Assembly (NCBI GenBank): GCA_050013075.1
Contig: JBEKFZ010000009.1
Span: 15,437 to 79,436 of the forward strand
DNA: 64,000 nt
Direction: 5' to 3'
Origin: JBEKIK01 sp050013075
GTDB lineage: Bacteria > Planctomycetota > Planctomycetia > Pirellulales > Thermoguttaceae
In this document: positions 50,047 through 57,334 of the stretch, piece after piece
Layout of the letters: each line of letters begins with the position of its first letter
Position numbering within the stretch: position 1 is the stretch's first letter
Notes under the pieces: model-generated
Told to the model about the DNA's origin: nothing
Databases searched by the model: none
Seen by the model: the letters and a program-made list of their open reading frames with translations, nothing else
Program-made: the position numbers and the translations under genes

Positions 50047-51588
50047 ATGAATCCGGAGAAAATCTTTCTATTCAACTCGAGTTTGCCCGAGCATTGCCAG
50101 GACATGGGGGGCATGCTTCAGACTCTTGGACCCTCGATGAACCATGTTCGCGGCCGGAACATCGGGAACGGGTATATCTCTTACGCCATCTTGAAGATAC
50201 TTTTTGGAGGCCCCGTGAAGGTCGCTCATCTGCCGAACGCCTGGGAAGACCCGCTGCCCCAATCGCTGGCCGACCGCATCAACCAAACCTGCTCTCATTT
50301 CATTTTCATAATGCAGGATTTTATCCGCGATGACTTCCAAGCGCTGCCTTTCGAGCGGATCAATCAATTCTTGGAGAAAATCCGAATCCCGGTGGTGCCT
50401 ATAAGCTTGGGCGCGAACTGCTTTAACGGTTATGACGGGACTCTGGTATCTCGCCTCAGCAAGGAGCAGAAGCGATTCCTCTCCCTCATTTCGGAAAAAT
50501 CGGCCATGATCGGCGTCAGGGGGAAGTATTCCGCCGAAGTGCTTGGTCAACTGGGAAGTAAAAACGTCCAAATCACCGGCTGCCCAAGCTTTTTCGAGAG
50601 CGGAGAAACGCGGACCATCGTCAAGCGCCCCTGGAATCCCGACGGCGCATTGACCACAGGCTCATTCTTCAACGCCAGGCTCCCCGGCTCCGTTCACATG
50701 CTTCAGGATGAGATGTATTTCATCGACGTGCTCTTTCTTCTCGGCGCGGAAAATCGCTTGGACCCGAATACCGAGGCCCGGCCATTCAATGAATTTGACA
50801 TACAATCCTCGCTTCACCTCCATCTTAAAGCGCGGCAAGGCTTGTTGCAGTTCTTCCTGAATTTCGGACAGTGGGAGCAATTTTACAAAGACCAAAAGTG
50901 GTGTCTGACAATTGGGACCAGACTCCATTCTGCCATCTTCTCCTATAATCGGGGGGTCCCGGCGATCGTGACCAACGGCGATGCGCGATGCCGCGAGACG
51001 TGCGAGCACCTGGGTATTCCCCACAGGCCGGACCTGGGGCCGAATAGCAATATTGCCGAGGAGTATGAGAAACTCGATCTTTCATCAATGAACCAGAAGT
51101 ATTCCTACCTTCATGCCAACTTCATCGAGTACCTCAAGGTTCACGGTTTGCATCAGGCTTGCGTCGGAAACAAGGTCGAGTATTTCCAGTTTCCGCTAGT
51201 CGAAAAGCCGGCGGCTCCTCAAGTGTTGGAAGCACTTCACGGCGGATTCACCAAACTGGCCATCTTCTGCGATGATAAGATTCAGCAATGCCGGGAAATC
51301 GACGAAGTCCGGCAAAAGGCGGAAGATGCGCGGAAGCGGCTGCAAATTGCGGAAGACCGCCTGCAAATCGCGGAAGATGCACTGATATGGCTGCAAATCA
51401 CTGATGGCCGCCTGCAAATCGCGGAAGGCCATGTGCGGGAACTGGAGCGTTTCCGTGCCAGCAAAGCCGGCCGGATCGCCGCGAGACTGCAAATACTGAA
51501 ACATTATTTTTTAAAAGCGTTGCATTCCGGGGCTTCGCGCCTTCGAAAGTTCAGGTCTTTCAGGGAAGAAAAAAAGGACGCCGCTTGA
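50047..51588 (+). CDS. Polysaccharide pyruvyl transferase family protein with repeat coiled coil
   Basis: 513 residues. Residues 1-370 fit PF04230: RGRNIGNGYISYAILKILFG, PVVPISLGANCFN, and IGTRLHSAIFSYNRGVPAI. This family ketal-links pyruvate or transfers similar groups to polysaccharides. From about 415 to 470 it carries a coiled coil made of the repeat LQIAEDR, encoded by near-identical 21-bp repeats (about 51345-51425). The C-terminus is basic. The stop lies at the first base pairs of a 135-bp direct repeat. GAGG precedes the ATG. Confidence 0.85.
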   Translation: MNPEKIFLFNSSLPEHCQDMGGMLQTLGPSMNHVRGRNIGNGYISYAILKILFGGPVKVAHLPNAWEDPLPQSLADRINQTCSHFIFIMQDFIRDDFQALPFERINQFLEKIRIPVVPISLGANCFNGYDGTLVSRLSKEQKRFLSLISEKSAMIGVRGKYSAEVLGQLGSKNVQITGCPSFFESGETRTIVKRPWNPDGALTTGSFFNARLPGSVHMLQDEMYFIDVLFLLGAENRLDPNTEARPFNEFDIQSSLHLHLKARQGLLQFFLNFGQWEQFYKDQKWCLTIGTRLHSAIFSYNRGVPAIVTNGDARCRETCEHLGIPHRPDLGPNSNIAEEYEKLDLSSMNQKYSYLHANFIEYLKVHGLHQACVGNKVEYFQFPLVEKPAAPQVLEALHGGFTKLAIFCDDKIQQCREIDEVRQKAEDARKRLQIAEDRLQIAEDALIWLQITDGRLQIAEGHVRELERFRASKAGRIAARLQILKHYFLKALHSGASRLRKFRSFREEKKDAA

Positions 51589-51715
51589 TATTTGTTTGTC
51601 GCATGCAATGCCCTAGCGCGGCGTCTGAGATATAGAGCAAGCAACATCCACCCCCGTAAAGCTACGGACCGTCGAATCCGTCAGAACTGGAATTTGCCCA
51701 AACGATAGCAGCCTG
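51579..51715. repeat. Direct repeat, copy 1, at the left of the methyltransferase segment
   Basis: Starts CGCCGCTTGATATTTGTTTG at the pyruvyl-transferase stop codon and ends AGCAGCCTG. It matches 53101-53236 at about 80-85% by eye, with the first 50 bp almost identical. Confidence 0.85.
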
Positions 51716-52043
51716 GCAGGTGTCTTGGAATAATACGCTTTCTATTTCAAACTCGCGCGTCTACAACCCAGATAACTCACATGTCCTAAATTGAATATAT
51801 ATGCCGACAAACTGCTTGCGGTTTCGCAATCCATCATAAATGAAGTCGAAAGGGGGTATTTCCTTGATTGGCGTTACCACAACATATAGTGGTCACGCCA
51901 GTTAAGCGGATACCCCAGTTTTTTTGGAGGGGTGAATTTGCCGCTGGTTCTTGTCAGCGATCGGCATCCGCAGTACGATAAGGGACGTTGCGTTCGATTA
52001 CAATTCCTGTTCGATACCATCGGATATGAGCGGGAGGTCACCC
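51589..52043. other. 455-bp stretch before the methyltransferase gene
   Basis: It contains direct repeat copy 1 and then a lower-GC stretch to about 51905. No gene is supported. GC rises sharply from about 52020, where the methyltransferase segment begins. Confidence 0.6.
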
Positions 52044-53015
52044 ATGAGCGGAGAAGAGTGGCGGGACGAGGCCGAGGCCTTCGATCGTCGGATCCGGGAA
52101 CGACTGGCGGCCGGCTTCGTGCCCGACCTGCGCAAGGCGGCGAAGTGCGAGTACTTCTACCAAAGCGTCTGGCGTGACCCCCACTACGTTCGTCTATTCT
52201 GGTTGGCCGGCTTCCGCTCGTTGGCGGAGTTAGTGGATCGTTACGCCCCCGCTCGCCGGCCGCTGTCGCTGCTCGACGCCGGGTGCGGGCCGGGCTATTT
52301 CGCGCTGGAATTCTATCGCTCGGGCCTGGACGTTGTCGGGATCGACGTGTCCGTCGCTTCCATCGAGGCTGCGCAGGCAACACTGGCCCGCGACGACACG
52401 CCGGCCGACGAGTGCGGTTCCCTGCGATATGAGTGCCTTACGCTGGAGCGGACAGGGAAGATCGGCCGGCGATTCGACGTCGTGCTGTTCTCCGGGATCC
52501 TGCACCACATCCATGACATCGACGGGGCCCTCGAGGTCGCGAAGGGCCTGTTGGAGCCCGACGGGATCCTGGTCTGCGGCGAGCCGGCGAGGGATTCCTG
52601 GACCGATGGGGACGCCGCCCAGGTCGCGCTGGTCCGGGCCGTCCTGGCCCTGGCGGGCCTTTGGAGGGACCCCGCCGTCGGGCATTCGATCGGCGGCGAC
52701 GAGGGCAGGCTCCGGTCCCTGGTCCGAGACGTCTTCGACGAGTATGTCCACGAGAAGGACAAGGATGCCGGCATCCAGTCGCCCCACGACAACGCATCGG
52801 GCGGGAAGGAGATACTCGCCGCCTTGCGACGGCACTTCGTGGAAATCGAGGTGCGTGCCGGATCTTCGTTCATCCACCGCATGCTCGGGGGCCTGCGGGG
52901 CCCTGAGGCGCAGACCCACGCCGTGGCCGACCTCCTGGCAGCCTACGACCGCCTGGCCGTCCGTGAGGGCTGGATCCGCCCCACTCACTTCATCTTCGCC
53001 GGGCGCCTTCCGTGA
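52044..53015 (+). CDS. SAM-dependent methyltransferase, GC-rich and probably acquired
   Basis: 323 residues from the ATG at 52044, which has GGGAGG 9 nt upstream. The class I methyltransferase core shows SLLDAGCGPGYFALEFY, VVGIDVS, FDVVLFSGILHHI and LLEPDGILVCGEP. The target is unknown; a polysaccharide or lipid methylation is suggested by place. Codon use differs from the neighbours: third positions are mostly G or C, and total GC is clearly higher. It is bounded by a 135-bp direct repeat, so it looks like an inserted gene. Confidence 0.88.
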   Translation: MSGEEWRDEAEAFDRRIRERLAAGFVPDLRKAAKCEYFYQSVWRDPHYVRLFWLAGFRSLAELVDRYAPARRPLSLLDAGCGPGYFALEFYRSGLDVVGIDVSVASIEAAQATLARDDTPADECGSLRYECLTLERTGKIGRRFDVVLFSGILHHIHDIDGALEVAKGLLEPDGILVCGEPARDSWTDGDAAQVALVRAVLALAGLWRDPAVGHSIGGDEGRLRSLVRDVFDEYVHEKDKDAGIQSPHDNASGGKEILAALRRHFVEIEVRAGSSFIHRMLGGLRGPEAQTHAVADLLAAYDRLAVREGWIRPTHFIFAGRLP

Positions 53016-53100
53016 CCTCTGTACCCCCGCCGCCGTTTCCCCGGATTCCCGCACGGCACTGATAGTCTACTACTCTGACAGCGCTCATCTGGCAAAAGCT

Positions 53101-53236
53101 CGCCGCTTGATATTTGTTTGTCGCATGCAACGCCCTAGCGCGGAGTTTGAGATATAGAGCGAGCAACACCGCCCCCATAAAACAACGGACCGTCGAATCC
53201 GTCATCGCGGCGATTTGCCCCGTAGACAGGAGCCTG
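53101..53236. repeat. Direct repeat, copy 2, at the right of the methyltransferase segment
   Basis: CGCCGCTTGATATTTGTTTG through AGGAGCCTG, in the same orientation as copy 1. It ends exactly at the stop codon of the minus-strand glycosyltransferase. Confidence 0.85.
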
Positions 53237-54337
53237 TTACGCGGCGCATTTGGGCCATTCGGCTGCGGTGGAAATTGAAGACGCTTGGCTCTGCGTGATC
53301 TCGATGAACCGTTCCAATTGCGCAATGTAATCGCGTTTCACTTGTTCATAACGCCGGCGCAAGCCCTGAACGTCAAGCCTCACCCGGTCCAGTTCTTCCA
53401 GCCCCCAGGCCATTCCGTCCATGCCCAGTTCAAGGCTCTCGTAATCCGCTCTTGTTTGCGTGCCGTCGGGAATGATCACCACCGGACAACCGCAGAGGAT
53501 GGCTTCGTAGGCCAGGATCGTGCTGTTGTCGAAGCAATACAATACGCGCGAAGCCCGAAAAAGTTTCCCCAGCTCTTTCTTGGGCGGCGTTTCCCGCGTG
53601 ATCTCGAAAACCCTGCTCCGGTCGATGATCCCATCCTTCCACTGCGATTTCCCCACATAAAAACACTCCAGGCTTCTTTTCGACGGGTCTCCGTCGTCGC
53701 AAAAGAAAAGGCTTTCGTCGATCGTGGGCATGAAGAGCTTGCCGACGACGCGGTTCCGAATGTAGGGCAGAAACGCGTTGCAATAGTAAAACACGTGCTC
53801 CGATTGGTCATAGACCTCTTCGCCCCCGAGCAAACCCGGCCGATTCAGCACCCACCGGGCCACGGTCCGGGCGCGCAAGGGGTTGCCCACCACGGCTTCG
53901 TGATAAACCGCCGCGTATCCACGGGAACATAATTGTTTTGCCTTGTCCCAACTAACAAGCGGCGCCATGAGGTCCCGGGTCGTCAGATTCGATCCTGCGA
54001 TGCGGGATGGAAAGCCCCGCCGGTTCAATTCGTCGCACAAACGGTAAAGGCAGCCGACGCCCGCGGAATTGGACGCATAATTGGGTGCAACAATGACGTA
54101 ACCCCGCTTGCCCGGATCGATCTTCACGGCGGGGCGGATATCCAACTTCCGCTGCGCTTCGATGGTCCGGCAGAACGACTTCAGGCCGGTAAAGCCGTGA
54201 AAGAAAAATATCCCACACAATTCGTGCAATTCGTAAAACAAACCGAATGTCGAATGGCACAGATGCGGCAAGAGCAAAAAAAACCGCCGGCATCGCCTAA
54301 GCTGCCGTAACATCCACTGCGATTTGCTTGACCTCAT
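53237..54337 (-). CDS. Putative glycosyltransferase (GT-B-like), paralog 2
   Basis: 366 residues, paralogous to 48788-49987: the shared parts include RPGLLGGEEVYD, PTIDESLFFC, LECFYVGKS and YEAILCGCPVVIIPDGTQT. The N-terminal 80 residues are shorter and differ more. It lies on the opposite strand to the rest of the locus, and its 3' end meets the direct repeat. Duplication with inversion, or acquisition of a related cassette, would explain it. Confidence 0.75.
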   Translation of the reverse strand: MRSSKSQWMLRQLRRCRRFFLLLPHLCHSTFGLFYELHELCGIFFFHGFTGLKSFCRTIEAQRKLDIRPAVKIDPGKRGYVIVAPNYASNSAGVGCLYRLCDELNRRGFPSRIAGSNLTTRDLMAPLVSWDKAKQLCSRGYAAVYHEAVVGNPLRARTVARWVLNRPGLLGGEEVYDQSEHVFYYCNAFLPYIRNRVVGKLFMPTIDESLFFCDDGDPSKRSLECFYVGKSQWKDGIIDRSRVFEITRETPPKKELGKLFRASRVLYCFDNSTILAYEAILCGCPVVIIPDGTQTRADYESLELGMDGMAWGLEELDRVRLDVQGLRRRYEQVKRDYIAQLERFIEITQSQASSISTAAEWPKCAA

Positions 54338-54495
54338 GGTAACATTCCACAGCCGGCCTGATCGATAGTTCAGGGACGCCTAGTAGAGGAACGTTAATAG
54401 CAAATGTTACACGGCAAGTAAAGATCAGAATCAGTCCATGTTTTCCAGTTCTGCATGTGGGTTCGGCAGCGCAAGCCACCTGTTCGGGTTGTGTG

Positions 54496-55122
54496 TTACC
54501 TAATGTAGGAAGCGTTGACGATCGAGGGCGATGGCGCGGTAATGGTGGTTTTCGGCAGGGGCGCCGGGGCGGGCGGCGGTTCGGGCGCCGCGGGGGACGA
54601 CGGTTCTGATTTGGCGCCCTCGGAGCACTTCGACTCGCATTTAGGGCATGCATAAACCACAACGCATTTGTAAGAAGGAATCTTGCAGGTGATTTCTTTT
54701 TTCTCCAGCGTCTTTTTAGTGCGCACTTTGCCGCAATTGGGCGGATTGTAATTCCGACTTTCCAGTTCCGCACAGGGATTGCAGCATTTGTCGCAACCAT
54801 TCTCACACGTGCAAACTTCGCAGGATTCCGGACCGCCGGACTCGCGGCCGTCGCAGCAGTGCAATGGGCAACTCGGCAGCGGAGCGCAAAAATCCTCACA
54901 CTTGACCGCCCAAACGGTCTTTTTCACTTCCTTCATTTCGCACACCACGCGGCAGTATTTTTCGCAGCACCCGTGGCAGCCGCAATGTGCGCAGCAGTCC
55001 GCCGCGCCGCAGGTTTGCACTTCCTTGCAAGCCTCCGGGGCAGGGGTGTTGCACGCCTCGGCGGCAATCGCGTAGTTGGCCATCAGCAACCCGATCGCCA
55101 GGGATAACGCGTATGTCTTCAT
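54496..55122 (-). CDS. Secreted cysteine-rich protein
   Basis: 208 residues, with a signal peptide (MKTYALSLAIGLLMANYAIA, cleavage after AIAA). About 30 cysteines follow in the next 145 residues, many as CC, CxC or CxxC (CCAHCGCHGCCEKYC, CPKCESKC). The end is a Pro/Ala-rich tail. Similar proteins seem frequent in planctomycetes and may form disulfide-linked walls or bind metal; neither is shown here. Position next to a porin supports an envelope role. Confidence 0.75.
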   Translation of the reverse strand: MKTYALSLAIGLLMANYAIAAEACNTPAPEACKEVQTCGAADCCAHCGCHGCCEKYCRVVCEMKEVKKTVWAVKCEDFCAPLPSCPLHCCDGRESGGPESCEVCTCENGCDKCCNPCAELESRNYNPPNCGKVRTKKTLEKKEITCKIPSYKCVVVYACPKCESKCSEGAKSEPSSPAAPEPPPAPAPLPKTTITAPSPSIVNASYIR

Positions 55123-55261
55123 TTTAATCTCCTATGATATGTATCAGGCATTCGATATGCGGGTTTAATTCCTTGTTTCATGCGGCGCATGTCCTATTGC
55201 ATCGAAAAGTGCCGCCGGTTTCAGCAATGTTTTGTCATATAATCCATCCCGTGACATCGTG

Positions 55262-56779
55262 CTAGAAGTCGAACTGTACACGGGTTACAAAGGCGTTGAG
55301 GACACTAGTATTTGTGTAGAGCGTTCCGCTCTTCACCATGTCTCTGGCATCGGAATGAATCAGGTCGAACATGACCTTTGTATAGGGATTGAGATACCAG
55401 TTCAGGCCGACCGTATGATCCACGACGATTCCGCCGTAGACGCCCGCATCGTTCAGATCGAGGTACGAGCAACGGTAGCCCAGTTCCCAAGCGCCCTTGC
55501 CCATTTCGACGCAGCCGTCTTCGGTGCGAACCCGGAAAAAGTTCCCGAAGGGGACGATTCGCCCGAAGGTTGCGCTCTTCCGGTTGAACACGCGGTTCTC
55601 GCCCGTAAGGAAGTAGCTAACGAATATATATCCGCCGTTGAACGTGGGATTGGCGTGGGAGGTGCGTTGGACGTTAATCCATTCATATTCCGCTTGGACC
55701 GACAACGGGCCGTACACAAAGGCCGTTTCGGCATTAAACGCGTTTACGTAGTTGGCGTCGGGCATGTCTCCGGTAAAGACTACGGAAGGCGCAAGGTCGG
55801 CTTCCGGTTTTGCCGAAAGCGAATATCGCGTGGTGCCCGCCGGCGCCGTACTAAGAAGCGAAGGAATCGCTCCGCTTTCGCCGCTTATGCCAATTTCCCA
55901 TAGCCCGCGGCCGTTGGTGGCCTCGTCGTACCAGGGCAGGAAGGTCGTCCGCCCGTAGATCGCCGTTGCGGAGTCATCGTCGAAATTGCTAACGGGGATT
56001 GTCGGCGGGTTTTCATTCTTCTGGGTGGCGAACGCGCCGATTCCCCACCAGCTCCGTTCGTCAAAGGCATTGCCGAACGTCATGATGCCGGAGTGCCGGC
56101 TGCCGATCCCGCCGATCGCATCGATAAAACAGCGTTCGGTGAAAACCATGTTAAGGTCGCTGGTCTCGGTTTCCAGGCCGAAAGGCGTGTAGAAGTGTCC
56201 GACGCGGACGTTCTGCATAACGGGCAGGTCGTGCATCTGCAAATACACGTCCTTCCAACTCACGTGACTAGGGACCAGATCGACTTCCGCCTTGTAGTCG
56301 ATGATATCGAACATGGCGCCGGAAGCTCCCAAGTACAAACGGCGGAACTCGGAGCCGTTTAGAGCATCGCCCGCCGTAGTCCGGCTCGTAGCGTTCTGGC
56401 CGAATGTGTCGGTATCCCATTGGACCCGGCCGCTGACCTTGACCGATGGGATCTGGGCCGCCGCTGCTTTATCGACCTTGGCCTTGTCGTCCATTTTCTT
56501 TAAAGCCTTTTCCAAGTCGGCCACTCGCTTGGCAAGGTCGCTATTATCCGCCGGGACGTTTAGTGCCGTGTAGTTTTCGGTGGTCGAAGCCTGTGCGAAA
56601 GGCTGCGTCGAAGTCTGTGCAAAAGGTTGTTGTGAGGCGGACTGATCGATAGCCGGCCCGTAAACGGACTCAACGGCAGCGGAAGGGTTGTTATACTGGG
56701 CCTTGGCCGCGGCCGCCGCGCCGCAAATCGCCGCCAAGGCCAGTGTCCGAATAAGCCAATCATGGAAATGTCCGCGCAT
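55262..56779 (-). CDS. OprO/OprP-type porin
   Basis: 505 residues from the ATG at 56777-56779, with GGGAG upstream. A signal peptide (LALAAICGAAAAAKAQ) is followed by a low-complexity Ser/Gln/Thr-rich part, a short coiled coil (DLAKRVADLEKALKKMDDKA) that resembles planctomycete SLH-free anchors, and the phosphate-selective porin domain: KVSGRVQWDTD through the final strand VTRVQFDF with C-terminal Phe. A trimeric outer-membrane channel for anions is the likely role; the presence of an outer membrane is thereby supported. Confidence 0.88.
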   Translation of the reverse strand: MRGHFHDWLIRTLALAAICGAAAAAKAQYNNPSAAVESVYGPAIDQSASQQPFAQTSTQPFAQASTTENYTALNVPADNSDLAKRVADLEKALKKMDDKAKVDKAAAAQIPSVKVSGRVQWDTDTFGQNATSRTTAGDALNGSEFRRLYLGASGAMFDIIDYKAEVDLVPSHVSWKDVYLQMHDLPVMQNVRVGHFYTPFGLETETSDLNMVFTERCFIDAIGGIGSRHSGIMTFGNAFDERSWWGIGAFATQKNENPPTIPVSNFDDDSATAIYGRTTFLPWYDEATNGRGLWEIGISGESGAIPSLLSTAPAGTTRYSLSAKPEADLAPSVVFTGDMPDANYVNAFNAETAFVYGPLSVQAEYEWINVQRTSHANPTFNGGYIFVSYFLTGENRVFNRKSATFGRIVPFGNFFRVRTEDGCVEMGKGAWELGYRCSYLDLNDAGVYGGIVVDHTVGLNWYLNPYTKVMFDLIHSDARDMVKSGTLYTNTSVLNAFVTRVQFDF

Positions 56780-57334
56780 TTGTTTACTCCCAAGCAACAG
56801 AAAAAGTTCGGGTAGGCTCTATTTGGTATAAAAGCGTTTCGCAAAAAATAGACGTAGCACCGCTTTAACACGCCTTGCCCCTTGCCCTCTTTTCCCATAC
56901 TTGCCGCATCGTCACTTGCCATCCGCAACTCTATTAGAATCCGGTTAATTGGATTTTTAGTCGCATCAAGTGCCGTTGGCGAAACTGCTACAGCGAACAG
57001 TCTCAGAATAAGTGTCGGGGCCGTTGCAATCAGAATTGAGCGAGATACCCGCAAGTTTAACGTTCTAAGCCGGGTTTTTCAAAGTTTTCCAGGATTAAAT
57101 CCTATAATCCAAAAAACTATCACCACGACTCATTTCAGCGACGGAAATTATTCGCCTTGCCGGAGAAGCCAATCTAACCGGAAGAACCGGCTGTTCCATT
57201 AGAAATGGAATAGAACGAACAAGTTACAAAACCAAATTAGACCATTTTGTTAGGGCAGCAGTTAAACTGCTGCCCCAACATAGAAGCCCCCGGTGAATAC
57301 ACCGGGGGGCCGCATGGAGTATTTTTCCCGTGAA
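56780..57334. other. 555-bp region between porin and ABC permease
   Basis: No coding gene is supported. Near the permease 3' end are two palindromes: GGCAGCAGTTAAACTGCTGCC (57253-57273) and CCCCCGGTGAATACACCGGGGG (about 57287-57308). The latter may terminate the permease transcript and is related to one at 30416. The rest holds the porin upstream region. Confidence 0.65.

Noticed and set aside
54297..54899. 200-codon minus-strand frame overlapping the cysteine-rich gene
   Set aside because: Alternative frame without signal peptide, ribosome-binding site or motif; the cysteine-rich frame has a clear signal peptide.
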